Of a stretch of 48,172 nucleotides of DNA, positions 1 through 7,931 are shown piece after piece. Position numbers and translations under genes: made by a program. The notes beneath the pieces were generated by a model. It was not told the origin of the DNA, ran no database searches, and saw nothing but the letters and a program-made list of their open reading frames with translations. The first letter of the stretch is position 1; the number at the start of each line of letters is the position of its first letter. This DNA comes from a virus, in IMG/VR virus record IMGVR_UViG_3300009173_001511, positions 1 to 48,172 of that record; one strand, 5' to 3'.

Positions 1-132
1 CGAGATGGTATTAAATCATTTAGTAATTGGCCAACTATTCCACAACTGTATGTTAATGGAGAATTTGTTGGTGGTTCTGATATTGTGTATGATATGCATA
101 AAGAAGGAACAATAGAAGAAACGTTAAAATAA
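1..132 (+). CDS. grxD: Monothiol glutaredoxin, C-terminal part (cut by window edge)
   Basis: The first 43 codons are open from the window edge to a TAA at 130-132. They read as the last third of a monothiol glutaredoxin of the GrxD/Grx4 type: the segment [18 protein letters not shown] is the typical TIPQ (cis-Pro) and glutathione-binding GG region of that family. The CGFS active site would lie upstream, outside the window. Monothiol glutaredoxins carry or transfer [2Fe-2S] clusters. The stop overlaps the next ATG by one base, and a ferredoxin follows two genes downstream, so a phage-encoded iron-sulfur role is plausible. Family call is firm; the function inside infected cells is inference. 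Confidence 0.85.
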   Translation, partial: RDGIKSFSNWPTIPQLYVNGEFVGGSDIVYDMHKEGTIEETLK

Positions 133-398
133 TGGAAATCGGAAAATTTAATATTGATAAAGTTACTGTCCGTGATAGATGGATAGGTGAAACATCGGGT
201 AAAACTGTAGAAGGCGGAGCACTAAACGCCAACTACAGAACCGTTGAAGCTGTTGCTATGCTGTGCAACCATTTAGGCACATTAGGATTAATATATGGCG
301 AGGATTTCACATGGGACGGTGTTGACGCCAAGGGAAATGTAGTAATACAATACAAAGACGGACACTCATCTTTACTTGACAATATCAAGTGGTCATAG
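132..398 (+). CDS. Small conserved-type protein of unknown function
   Basis: An 88-residue protein whose ATG overlaps the glutaredoxin stop by one base (TAATG), so it is probably translationally coupled. It has no transmembrane segment, signal peptide or metal motif that I can see. It sits between glutaredoxin and ferredoxin in the same direction with only 12 bases before the ferredoxin. I do not recognise a family. The tight coupling on both sides is the main reason to accept it as real. Confidence 0.75.
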   Translation: MEIGKFNIDKVTVRDRWIGETSGKTVEGGALNANYRTVEAVAMLCNHLGTLGLIYGEDFTWDGVDAKGNVVIQYKDGHSSLLDNIKWS

Positions 399-410
399 TA
401 TAATTACGTT

Positions 411-749
411 ATGACATATATAGTTAATGAACTTTGCGTTAAATGTAAATTAACGGACTGCGTAGAGGTATGCCCGGTGGACTGCTTTTACGAAGGCGAA
501 AACATGCTAATTATACATCCAGACGAGTGTATTGACTGTGGTATATGTGAGCCCGAATGTCCTCTTGAAGCCATTGTGCCAGACAATGAATACACGCAAA
601 CTGGCAATATAGATTGGGCGGACTTTAACGACAAATACTCTAGAATATGGCCCAACATAACGGAGCAGAAGGACCCAATGCCCGACCACAAATCGTGGGA
701 AGGAGTAGATGGGAAAGAAGAACACGTATCAACTGAACCTGCGAGTTAA
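411..749 (+). CDS. fdxA: 7Fe ferredoxin, FdxA type
   Basis: A 112-residue ferredoxin. Cysteines at 9, 17, 21 and 50 and at 25, 40, 43 and 46 match the paired 3Fe-4S/4Fe-4S ligands of the FdxA (FdI/FdII) family, and the stretch [17 protein letters not shown] is nearly the family signature. The C-terminal tail with WPNIT and KDP is also typical of proteobacterial, especially alphaproteobacterial, FdxA. It would act as a soluble low-potential electron carrier. In a phage it could feed the radical-SAM enzymes encoded at 6258-7082 and 32992-34203; that link is inference. Length is normal and it lies three bases upstream of the next gene. Confidence 0.93.
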   Translation: MTYIVNELCVKCKLTDCVEVCPVDCFYEGENMLIIHPDECIDCGICEPECPLEAIVPDNEYTQTGNIDWADFNDKYSRIWPNITEQKDPMPDHKSWEGVDGKEEHVSTEPAS

Positions 750-751
750 TT

Positions 752-1198
752 ATGAATGAAGTATTCAACATAGATGATCATAGACATCAATTAAGGACAG
801 AAAAAGTCCAACGTATGCCCAAAATGATTTGGGTTAAATTTCAAAAAGAAGGTATACACAAATACCCTGCCGCTTTGGAAGACCCCGCACTAGCAACTGG
901 TGATGAGTATGATGTATCCTTTCTTGGATATCCGCATCGCCACACATTCCACTTTAGAGTCACTATACAAGTATTCCACGATGACAGGGATATTGAATTT
1001 ATCCAGTTTAAGCGTTGGATGGAAAACTTGTATGCAGGCACATTACAACTGGACTACAAGTCCTGTGAGATGATTGCTGATGATCTTTATATGGCTATTA
1101 ACGACAAATACCCAGATAGAGAAGTATGGATCGAAGTAGGCGAAGATGGCGAAAACGGCTGCCATTGCGTCTATCCTATAACCCTAGCCGCAGAATAA
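752..1198 (+). CDS. Conserved T4-like phage protein, possible T-fold
   Basis: A 148-residue soluble protein. The middle holds PHRHTFHFRV, followed by a DRDIEF segment and SCEMIADDLY, then a C-terminal GENGCHCVYP. This pattern resembles conserved proteins of marine T4-like phages that I recall, and the His-rich strand followed by SCE loosely recalls T-fold enzymes such as QueD/QueF. That fold assignment is only a suspicion. The gene begins two bases after the ferredoxin stop and ends five bases before the next gene. Confidence 0.75.
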   Translation: MNEVFNIDDHRHQLRTEKVQRMPKMIWVKFQKEGIHKYPAALEDPALATGDEYDVSFLGYPHRHTFHFRVTIQVFHDDRDIEFIQFKRWMENLYAGTLQLDYKSCEMIADDLYMAINDKYPDREVWIEVGEDGENGCHCVYPITLAAE

Positions 1199-1203
1199 TA
1201 ACA

Positions 1204-1464
1204 ATGAAAGAAGCAGTTACGAAGATCTTTAATGATCTAGATGAATACCGCAATTTTTGTAGGGAGTTTGGGCGGGTATTTAACGAAGCACATCTATATA
1301 AGGAAAGAACTCCTTATGATGATTTCCTTAAATGGAAGGACACTGGCAGAGCACGCCAATGGCCTGGCTATCCCTTTAACCAATATAAAAAGCGATTCGA
1401 TAACAAACGCCATGACAACCGAGACTACAAAAAACGCGAATATCCAAATTCACGAAATTCTTAA
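1204..1464 (+). CDS. Conserved T4-like phage small protein
   Basis: An 86-residue protein beginning MKEAVTKIFNDLDEYRNFC. The start at 1204 was chosen over an upstream in-frame ATG at 1126, because that extension lies wholly inside the previous gene and is Arg-rich and unlike the rest. The acidic N-terminal half and basic, Arg/Lys/Tyr-rich C-terminal half recall a small conserved protein of marine T4-like phages. No catalytic motif is seen. Its last 53 bases overlap the next gene, which is unusually long for this window. Confidence 0.65.
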   Translation: MKEAVTKIFNDLDEYRNFCREFGRVFNEAHLYKERTPYDDFLKWKDTGRARQWPGYPFNQYKKRFDNKRHDNRDYKKREYPNSRNS

Positions 1465-1852
1465 AGAAGTTCAAAAAGAGTATCGCGTATGGGGTTATTA
1501 TAGAGTTCTAAACGACTTGGGCAATAAAGTTAAAGTAAAAGAACTTGTAGTTAGTCCCAGTATGTGTTTAAGTTTTCAAAAACATGAACATAGAAACGAA
1601 TTTTGGTGCGTTAATAGTGGCGTAGCAAGGGTGATACTCAGTGAGGATTACCCACGGGGTAATAAAACATTAGAGCAAGATTTAATAGAAGATAATAGCA
1701 CTACTGTTATATTACATGAAACTGACACATTAGTTATATTAGCAGGTACTTGGCATCAATTAATAAATCCCGCAAGGCAGGAATTAAGCATATTAGAGGT
1801 ACAATATGGTGACCAATGTGACGAAGAAGATATTACAAGATTATACCAATGA
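1412..1852 (+). CDS. Cupin, mannose-6-phosphate isomerase-like (type II)
   Basis: A 146-residue single-domain cupin. HEHRNEFWCVNSGVARV is the first cupin motif (two His and a Glu as metal ligands) and TLVILAGTWHQLINP the second. The arrangement matches the C-terminal isomerase domain of ManC-type proteins, which convert fructose-6-phosphate to mannose-6-phosphate. The start at 1412 drops a non-conserved upstream stretch overlapping the preceding gene. The next gene is a glycosyltransferase, and a phosphomannomutase lies at 26677-27423, so a mannose-activation role is possible. Stand-alone cupins of this kind also include non-catalytic members. Confidence 0.75.
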   Translation: MTTETTKNANIQIHEILKEVQKEYRVWGYYRVLNDLGNKVKVKELVVSPSMCLSFQKHEHRNEFWCVNSGVARVILSEDYPRGNKTLEQDLIEDNSTTVILHETDTLVILAGTWHQLINPARQELSILEVQYGDQCDEEDITRLYQ

Positions 1853-2916
1853 ATACAATTTATATTATACCCATTGAACCTATAGATCAACGCTATACAA
1901 AACAATGGTACGATAATATTCCATTACTTCTTAATGAAAAAATAGCAGAGCACAGTTTAGAATATTGTGTTGAAACTATCGATGGGGTTACTGTTGAAGA
2001 TAAAACCACCAGCGGTGCGTTCCTTGACTTCGGAAAAACAAATGAGTACAAGGCTAGCCAAACCGCGCAAGTAAGTGAATTGTTTAGTAAGGATCTCATC
2101 CTCCCTAACGACAAATTCCTTATTACTGATGCTTGGAACTTCATAGTAACGCCCATCAAATACATGAGCGAACTGCTTGACATACCTGTAGAGATACACG
2201 GTATTTGGCATGCAGGCGCATACGATCCAACTGACATATTGGGTTTAAAGATGTCAAAACCATGGCCACATTTACAAGAAAAGGCATGGTATATGGCATG
2301 TGACTACAATTATTATGCAAGTAATTTCCATAAAAATATATTTTTACACAACTTGGAAATACCTGACATATATCACAACAAAGCAATACGCAGTGGACAA
2401 CCGCATAATCCTATCGTAGGACAGTTGCAACCATATTATGATAGTCCTAAAGAAAATACTATTATGTGGCCACATCGTTATAATGAAGATAAACAGCCTG
2501 AGATTATAGAGAATCTTGATTTGTCGCCATATTACGTTTTACTTACACAAAAGTTAAATTTGAGTAAAGAAGAATATTATGAAAAACTAGGGCGAGCAAA
2601 AGCGGTGTTTAGTTGTAGCCTACATGAAAATTTAGGCATTAGTATGATGGAAGGATGTTTAGCAGGTGCTATTCCTATTGTTCCAGACAGAGCAAGTTAC
2701 AGTGAAATGTATAAGGATGTATTTAAGTATCCCAGTATATGGACTGAAAGTTATGGTAACTATTTAGAGCATAAAGAAGAGTTAGAAGACTTCATTATTA
2801 CACTATGTGACAACTATGACATTGTGAAAAAAGAATATTTGGACGAGCAAGTAGAGGTATTAACACATAATTTTTTAAGTGCCGATATTATGTTTGACAA
2901 TATTCTAGACATATAA
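1849..2916 (+). CDS. GT-B type glycosyltransferase-like protein
   Basis: A 355-residue protein that overlaps the cupin by four bases (ATGA). The C-terminal third carries SLHENLGISMMEGCLAGAIP, an E-x7-E motif followed by the small-residue loop and a conserved Pro, typical of the nucleotide-sugar site of GT-B (GT4-like) glycosyltransferases. The N-terminal half contains ITDAWNFIVTP and HGIWHAGAYDP, plausibly the acceptor domain. Donor and acceptor cannot be read from sequence. Coupling to a mannose-isomerase-like cupin suggests a sugar pathway. The last bases overlap a T4 late-type promoter octamer for folE. Confidence 0.7.
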   Translation: MNTIYIIPIEPIDQRYTKQWYDNIPLLLNEKIAEHSLEYCVETIDGVTVEDKTTSGAFLDFGKTNEYKASQTAQVSELFSKDLILPNDKFLITDAWNFIVTPIKYMSELLDIPVEIHGIWHAGAYDPTDILGLKMSKPWPHLQEKAWYMACDYNYYASNFHKNIFLHNLEIPDIYHNKAIRSGQPHNPIVGQLQPYYDSPKENTIMWPHRYNEDKQPEIIENLDLSPYYVLLTQKLNLSKEEYYEKLGRAKAVFSCSLHENLGISMMEGCLAGAIPIVPDRASYSEMYKDVFKYPSIWTESYGNYLEHKEELEDFIITLCDNYDIVKKEYLDEQVEVLTHNFLSADIMFDNILDI

Positions 2917-2919
2917 ATA
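2912..2919 (+). promoter_or_regulatory. T4-type late promoter octamer
   Basis: TATAAATA is an exact match to the T4 late-promoter element read by the gp55/gp33/gp45 late transcription machinery. It overlaps the stop of the glycosyltransferase gene and lies about 60 bases before folE, which has its own AAGGAAGGAAA ribosome site. It is the only exact copy I found in the window. Confidence 0.6.
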
Positions 2920-2976
2920 TTAGTAGAGTTACACAAAGGTAACTGATGTAAAACAACAACCGAGTAAGGAAGGAAA

Positions 2977-3657
2977 ATGAGTTATAACAAAACAAAGACT
3001 GACCCTGAGTTGGGCCAGCAAGTCCACGCACATTTATCAAAACTAGGCCTTGAAACGCCTGTCACCTCAAATCTGTATACTCTGTCAAGAACAGATAAGA
3101 TTGAAGCAATTGAAAGCAGAATGCGAGAGATTCTTGAGATTGTAGGAATGGATTTAGCAGACGACAGTTTACTTGACACACCAAAACGTGTCGCTAAAAT
3201 GTATGTCAACGAAATATTTTGGGGTTTACACCCAGACACATTCCCTAAATGCACAGCAGTAGCAAACAAAATAGACTACGATGAGATGGTTGTAGAAAGG
3301 AACATACAAGTATCTTCCTTTTGTGAACACCACTTAGTTGCTATAGACGGTAAAGCACACGTAGGCTATATTCCAAATCAAAAAGTATTAGGTTTAAGCA
3401 AGTTAAACAGGATTGTAGAATACTTTAGTAAACGACCACAAATACAAGAACGGTTAACAGAACAAATTTATCACGCACTTAGTTATATTTTAGATACACC
3501 AGAAGTTGCTGTGATAATTGACGCCGCTCACTTCTGTGTTAAGCATAGAGGAGTAGAGGACACAGGTTCATTTACTATTACAAGCAAACTAGGTGGGCGA
3601 TATAAAACAGATACAGCACACAGAGCAGAGTTTATGCAATTGGTACACAGAGTATGA
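2977..3657 (+). CDS. folE: GTP cyclohydrolase I
   Basis: A 226-residue FolE (E. coli about 222). It opens GTP to 7,8-dihydroneopterin triphosphate, the first step of both folate and 7-deazaguanine synthesis. Zinc ligands are visible: C116 and H119 in SSFCEHH and C187 in AHFCVKHRGV. The ribosome site AAGGAAGGAAA directly precedes the ATG. With QueD and QueE encoded within the next 4 kb, a 7-deazaguanine role is the best reading. The stop overlaps the next ATG (ATGA). Confidence 0.96.
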   Translation: MSYNKTKTDPELGQQVHAHLSKLGLETPVTSNLYTLSRTDKIEAIESRMREILEIVGMDLADDSLLDTPKRVAKMYVNEIFWGLHPDTFPKCTAVANKIDYDEMVVERNIQVSSFCEHHLVAIDGKAHVGYIPNQKVLGLSKLNRIVEYFSKRPQIQERLTEQIYHALSYILDTPEVAVIIDAAHFCVKHRGVEDTGSFTITSKLGGRYKTDTAHRAEFMQLVHRV

Positions 3658-4193
3658 CTAAAATTATAGATACTGATACGCAAGATATTAAATCGTATGT
3701 ATTGAATATTTGTTATCAAATGAACGAGGATAATTGGCGGCCTGATTATATAGTGGGCATACCACGAGGTGGATTATTGCCTGCTGTAATGTTTAGTCAT
3801 TTTCTTAATCGTCCTATGGTTACACAAGATGTTAGATTGCGTGATAATGTTACACAAGAATCTAACTCTACAATACCGTTGGACGCATTAGAAGGCAAGC
3901 AAATTCTTATTGTAGATGATATAAATGATACTGGCGCAACTTTCCAATGGATGGTTAATGACTGGATGGAAGTTATAGAGCCGCATTTATTTCATCATCA
4001 TGGCAATGCAGTACATATGCCAGCAGAAAATAAGTCATTGTGGCGGCGTAACATTAGATTTGCTGTGCTAATAAACAACGAGGGTAGTGAGTTTAAGGAT
4101 GTTAAATATTCTGCTCGTTCAATTAACAAAACAGAAGACCCATCGTGGGTTGTATTCCCATGGGAAAACTGGTGGAATTACAAAAATTGGTAG
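3654..4193 (+). CDS. PRPP-type phosphoribosyltransferase
   Basis: A 179-residue type I phosphoribosyltransferase. The PRPP-binding motif ILIVDDINDTGATF (residues 84-97) is nearly canonical, and VGIPRGGLLPA (34-44) is the PPi loop region. These enzymes join a base to PRPP to make a nucleotide. The C-terminal extension (WVVFPWENWW) also occurs in xanthine/hypoxanthine-type phage homologs. The gene sits between folE and queD in one operon, which makes a purine or deazapurine substrate attractive, but the hood region does not let me name the base. Confidence 0.85.
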   Translation: MTKIIDTDTQDIKSYVLNICYQMNEDNWRPDYIVGIPRGGLLPAVMFSHFLNRPMVTQDVRLRDNVTQESNSTIPLDALEGKQILIVDDINDTGATFQWMVNDWMEVIEPHLFHHHGNAVHMPAENKSLWRRNIRFAVLINNEGSEFKDVKYSARSINKTEDPSWVVFPWENWWNYKNW

Positions 4194-4202
4194 GAGAAGA
4201 TA

Positions 4203-4400
4203 ATGATTGAATTTGGAGTAGCATTAGGACTTACATTATTGATATGGACAATATGGGATTTATATCATAGAGAAATGAGACTTAGAAATAAAATACTATG
4301 GACAATTGTTCAGGTATTTTTTGTTCCTTTAGGATCTATGCTTTATTTTATTATAGTAATACACCCCGTTTTTCACAATCATGATAGGAGAATGAAATGA
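4203..4400 (+). CDS. Small two-helix membrane protein, PLDc_N-like
   Basis: A 65-residue protein with hydrophobic helices at about 3-20 and 35-55 separated by a basic loop. The pattern LRNKILWTIVQVFFVPLGSM followed by a hydrophobic run resembles the PLDc_N domain, a small two-helix module found alone or before phospholipase-D-like domains. No catalytic part is present. The ribosome site AGGAGA precedes the start, and the stop overlaps queD (ATGA). Confidence 0.7.
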   Translation: MIEFGVALGLTLLIWTIWDLYHREMRLRNKILWTIVQVFFVPLGSMLYFIIVIHPVFHNHDRRMK

Positions 4401-4873
4401 GTGACGTACCAGAATTTACATCAACAAAAAGTTTTTATAATTTTCCATGTGCTCATAGACAACACAAGCATGACGGCAATTGCCATTTAATACACGGTTA
4501 TAGTCGTAGTTTTCATCTTGTGTTTGGCGCACAGACAATGACAAAAGAAGGATTTCTTGTTGATTACGGCGATTTAGATGGAATAAAACAATGGTTAGAT
4601 GAGAATTATGATCATACATTTGTAATTGACCATGATGATCCGTGGATGGAAACATTCCAAACATTGCATGAGGCAGGTGTTTGCAAATTAATAGTACAAG
4701 AAGAAGGCCCAGGTATGGAAGGTACTGCATATCGTATTTGTACATGGGCAGATGCTTGGTTACGAGAAAGAACTAAAGGACGAGCCTGGGTTATTAGTGT
4801 AGAGGCAAGAGAGAACGATAAGAACAGTTCCATTTATACTAGCCCTGATGCTGGTTTTATAGGATGGGGATAA
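4397..4873 (+). CDS. queD: 6-carboxy-tetrahydropterin synthase (QueD/PTPS family)
   Basis: A 158-residue QueD-family T-fold protein. It would convert dihydroneopterin triphosphate to 6-carboxytetrahydropterin. The zinc site reads FPCAHRQ, then CHLIHGYSRSFHLVF, with DYGDLDGIKQWLDENYDHTF as the following family block. The usual HGHNY/HGHSF metal motif appears here as HGYSRSFH, so a zinc ligand is shifted by a few residues. Operon position between folE and queE agrees with the role. It overlaps the neighbours on both sides. Confidence 0.88.
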   Translation: MSDVPEFTSTKSFYNFPCAHRQHKHDGNCHLIHGYSRSFHLVFGAQTMTKEGFLVDYGDLDGIKQWLDENYDHTFVIDHDDPWMETFQTLHEAGVCKLIVQEEGPGMEGTAYRICTWADAWLRERTKGRAWVISVEARENDKNSSIYTSPDAGFIGWG

Positions 4874-6018
4874 TAAATTGCAATACAGGATTTCAGCCAT
4901 TAGTTGAATGTTGGCTTGGTGACTGTTATTGTCCTGACTTTTTTGACTACATAGAAAATGATAGTGTTAGAAATGTTCTGCGACAAATAACAGAAGAAAC
5001 TATAGAAGATTTAGAAAACATACGAGAAATATTAGAGAGTTACGGCACAACAGTTAATCGTCCTAAAGTATTTGACTTTGAACACGTATATAATATATAT
5101 AAAGTAGGACGAGAATGTTTAGATGATAACTTAGAAATACGCAAGGATTTAGTATTAGACAAATGGCCTAAACTTAAAGATATAAATGGCGTTAGAGAAC
5201 ATTTAGACAACTATAACATACATGAGTCTCCAGGCAATTTAACTAGTCCTCCATTAATGGTAAGAGATGAACAAATTGTTATAGATGATTCAATGTATAG
5301 ACTAACAAGAAAGGATGTGCGAAAGGACCATGGAGATTTCCCAGCAACACAGGCAGGATTAGAACCATTATTTAACAATTTAAGGAAGTATACTGGCAAC
5401 ATTGTAGATAAACTACCATTTAGTAATAGTAATGATGCGCCTAGTATTGTTAGACTAGGAGATACTATAATATTAGATGGATTACCAACAGATATATACA
5501 AATATTTTAAAACGCAATTAAAAGATTATACTATAATAACAGCATATAATGATGGACACAGTGATGGAATATATAATCCAATCAAACCTGGTGTTTGGAT
5601 TAGCAACGGAGAAGCATTACAATTTAAAAAATACTTTCCAAATTGGGATGTATATTATTTGCCCGATGCCCAATGGTCTGATATGTCTCCATTTTTAGAA
5701 GTTAGAGATAAAGTAAAAGGAAAATGGTGGGTGCCAGGCGAAGAGCATAATGATGAACTAATTGATTTTGTGGATTCATGGTTTGGAGAGTGGGTAGGCT
5801 TTTGTGAGGAAACTGTATGGGACGTAAATGTATTAGTAATAAATCCTGAAACTGTATTATGTATGACGGAAAATAAAGACTTGTTTAAGTGGTTTAGATC
5901 ACACAATATAGAACCCATAGTAGCACCGTTCAGACATAGATTCTTTTGGGATGGTGGATTGCATTGTTTAACGTTAGACATACACAGAGAAGGTGGCATA
6001 GAAAGTTATGCGCGATGA
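4864..6018 (+). CDS. Amidinotransferase/arginine-deiminase superfamily protein
   Basis: A 384-residue protein overlapping queD by ten bases. The C-terminal GGLHCLTLDIHREGG carries the nucleophilic Cys (C368) motif of amidinotransferases, and GHSDGIYNPIKPGVWI (H232, D234) matches the catalytic His/Asp strand. The N-terminal 130 residues show no recognised motif. Family members transfer amidino groups or hydrolyse guanidines; substrate here is unknown. It sits between queD and queE, where no such enzyme is expected. A clearer relative is encoded at 18650-19663. Confidence 0.72.
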   Translation: MGIINCNTGFQPLVECWLGDCYCPDFFDYIENDSVRNVLRQITEETIEDLENIREILESYGTTVNRPKVFDFEHVYNIYKVGRECLDDNLEIRKDLVLDKWPKLKDINGVREHLDNYNIHESPGNLTSPPLMVRDEQIVIDDSMYRLTRKDVRKDHGDFPATQAGLEPLFNNLRKYTGNIVDKLPFSNSNDAPSIVRLGDTIILDGLPTDIYKYFKTQLKDYTIITAYNDGHSDGIYNPIKPGVWISNGEALQFKKYFPNWDVYYLPDAQWSDMSPFLEVRDKVKGKWWVPGEEHNDELIDFVDSWFGEWVGFCEETVWDVNVLVINPETVLCMTENKDLFKWFRSHNIEPIVAPFRHRFFWDGGLHCLTLDIHREGGIESYAR

Positions 6019-6268
6019 CTTAGAGGATATTAAAGAGCTTGCTCAAAGATGTTTAGATAACCTTAATGAACGACATTATTATAGATCTCCTTATGAGGCA
6101 AATACCATTGACAATCTCAAAAATATTGTTATAATAATAAATGAGTATCCTGAAAAGGAAAAAGAGCGTGAGAAAAAGCATATAGAAGCAATGCGACATT
6201 GGATCGGACCACATTATAAACGGAGTATGGCAGAATGGATGGCAGAGCAAGAGAAAAATGAAAGTTAG
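6008..6268 (+). CDS. Small helical protein of unknown function
   Basis: An 86-residue, highly charged protein (many Glu, Lys, Arg) predicted by eye to be mostly helical. It overlaps the upstream amidinotransferase-like gene by 11 bases and queE by 11 bases, so it is embedded in the operon. No motif is recognised. Confidence 0.7.
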   Translation: MRDDLEDIKELAQRCLDNLNERHYYRSPYEANTIDNLKNIVIIINEYPEKEKEREKKHIEAMRHWIGPHYKRSMAEWMAEQEKNES

Positions 6269-7082
6269 ATATACTGAAATATTCTACAGCCTACAAGGCG
6301 AAGGTAGATGGGTAGGAACACCAAGCGTATTCCTGCGTTTGTTTGGTTGTAACTTTAAATGCCAAGGCTTTGGAATGCCAGCAGGGCAATTAAGTGAAGA
6401 GCGGCTGTGGGTTGACCCAGATGATTATACAGCAATAGATGGACTGCCACTAGTTAAAACAGGTTGTGATAGTTATGCTAGTTGGGATCCACGTTTTAAA
6501 CGGTTTGCCACAACAACTGATATAGACGGCGTAGTAATAGATTTATTAAGCATAACACCACGTTCTCAGTGGGAAGAAATACATTTAGTTGTAACAGGTG
6601 GTGAGCCTATGCTGTGGCAACGTATATATACGCCATTATTCAAGGACCCAATGATGTCTAGTTTAAAGCATATGACATTTGAGACAAATACCACACAGCC
6701 ATTACGATGGAATGACTTTTTTGCTGGTACGGACAGGCCTTGGATAACATGGTCTTGTAGTCCTAAACTATCAGCAAGTGGCGAAAAGTGGTCGGATGCT
6801 ATTAATCCAGAGATAGCGAAAGAATACTTTGCCGTTCAGAAATCAGATATGTATTTTAAATTCGTGATAGATAATGAAGAGGGTATTTATGAAGTGCTGG
6901 AGGCTGTTGAGGCATACAGAAGTGCTGGAGTAGAATGTCCAGTGTATGTAATGCCAGTAGGCGGATGCTACGAAGATTACTCTTTTAATTCACGCCACGT
7001 TGCAGATCTAGCAATGAAATATGGACTAAAATACAGTCCAAGATTACATTCCGACTTATTCGGAAACGCATGGGGAACGTAA
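6258..7082 (+). CDS. queE: 7-carboxy-7-deazaguanine synthase, radical SAM
   Basis: A 274-residue QueE. It would rearrange 6-carboxytetrahydropterin to 7-carboxy-7-deazaguanine using SAM and a [4Fe-4S] cluster. YSLQGEGRWVGTPSVFLRLFGCN (residues 10-32) is the QueE N-terminal signature and VVTGGEPMLW the SAM-binding GGE motif. The cluster cysteines are C31 and C35 and, after a 34-residue insertion, probably C70 in KTGCDSYASWD, instead of a compact CX3CX2C. The neighbouring folE and queD complete a three-step route; no queC is in the window. Confidence 0.92.
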   Translation: MKVRYTEIFYSLQGEGRWVGTPSVFLRLFGCNFKCQGFGMPAGQLSEERLWVDPDDYTAIDGLPLVKTGCDSYASWDPRFKRFATTTDIDGVVIDLLSITPRSQWEEIHLVVTGGEPMLWQRIYTPLFKDPMMSSLKHMTFETNTTQPLRWNDFFAGTDRPWITWSCSPKLSASGEKWSDAINPEIAKEYFAVQKSDMYFKFVIDNEEGIYEVLEAVEAYRSAGVECPVYVMPVGGCYEDYSFNSRHVADLAMKYGLKYSPRLHSDLFGNAWGT

Positions 7083-7339
7083 TGGACTTACCAGAATATT
7101 TAAGTAACTTACCTATAGAGCAAGGAGATCCAAAGGTAGAAGAACTCATGTTACAAGTCTTATTAGAATGTAAAAAAGAAGGCTTAACTGAAATATCAAT
7201 TGGGTCATTATTAGAACGTCTTGGAATAAAACCCTCTGCTATTTGGAAAGAAATGTATGAAGATTACGTTACATTAACACCCGAGGGAGTTGCTATGGCA
7301 TTAGCGATTAAGGAAAAAGAAGGCAAGGTAATACAATAA
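7082..7339 (+). CDS. Small protein, winged-helix-like, unknown
   Basis: An 85-residue protein. I chose the ATG at 7082, which overlaps the queE stop by one base (TAATG), over an in-frame ATG twelve bases upstream. The central part (LTEISIGSLLERLGIKPSAIWKE) could be a helix-turn-helix, but this is weak. It ends one base into the following gene, which also starts TAATG. Confidence 0.7.
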   Translation: MDLPEYLSNLPIEQGDPKVEELMLQVLLECKKEGLTEISIGSLLERLGIKPSAIWKEMYEDYVTLTPEGVAMALAIKEKEGKVIQ

Positions 7340-7716
7340 TGGGAATATTTGATAAATTAGGGAAGGCAATTAGAAAGCCTAAGCCAGCACCAAAAACAGA
7401 ATCTGCTCCTAAAAAAACAAAACTATCACCAAAAGAACAAGCAACGAAAGATGAAGAGCCTTGGTTTACTATAGTAGATGTGGAGATAGATAAAGATAAC
7501 CCACGAAATGGTGCTTTTGAATTAGATTGGAATGAACATTTTGTAGAAATGTTGCGTACCCATGGGTTAACTGGACAAACAAATGAAGAAATAGTGGATC
7601 AATGGTTTCAAGATCTATGCAAACAAATTGCATTAGAGCAATATGACGAAGAAGTGTTTGCGGAAAGCATTGTGCAGGGAAAAGAAATAGAGGGCGGTAG
7701 GAGAGAATACGAATGA
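7339..7716 (+). CDS. Conserved T4-like phage protein
   Basis: A 125-residue protein with a Lys/Pro-rich, likely disordered N-terminus (residues 1-38) and a folded part with FELDWNEHFVEML and NEEIVDQWFQDLCKQI. That combination recalls a protein family conserved across marine T4-like phages. No enzymatic motif is seen. It is coupled to the genes on both sides by one- and four-base overlaps. Confidence 0.75.
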   Translation: MGIFDKLGKAIRKPKPAPKTESAPKKTKLSPKEQATKDEEPWFTIVDVEIDKDNPRNGAFELDWNEHFVEMLRTHGLTGQTNEEIVDQWFQDLCKQIALEQYDEEVFAESIVQGKEIEGGRREYE

Positions 7717-7931
7717 GCGAAGGCAAAACTATTACCGTTAATACTGACGACAACAGTGTTACAGTACAACAAACAGCACCCGACACTGGATTAAGTGTTG
7801 GCGGTGTTAATTTAGATACAGACTTACCTTGGTATGGCGATGCATTTATAGTCTTAATATTAATAGCATTGATTTACGTTGGTAAAAAATGGATTGATGC
7901 TCGTGCATGGAAATGGTTCAATAAAGAATGA
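7713..7931 (+). CDS. Small single-pass membrane protein
   Basis: A 72-residue protein with a polar N-terminal 40 residues, one transmembrane helix at about 42-56 and a short basic C-terminus (KKWIDARAWKWFNKE). The charge pattern suggests the C-terminus stays in the cytoplasm. Function unknown. It overlaps the genes before and after by four bases. Confidence 0.72.
   Translation: MSEGKTITVNTDDNSVTVQQTAPDTGLSVGGVNLDTDLPWYGDAFIVLILIALIYVGKKWIDARAWKWFNKE

Noticed and set aside
1126-1203. N-terminal extension of the small gene at 1204
   Set aside because: It is entirely within the upstream gene, Arg-rich and unlike the conserved start MKEAVTK.
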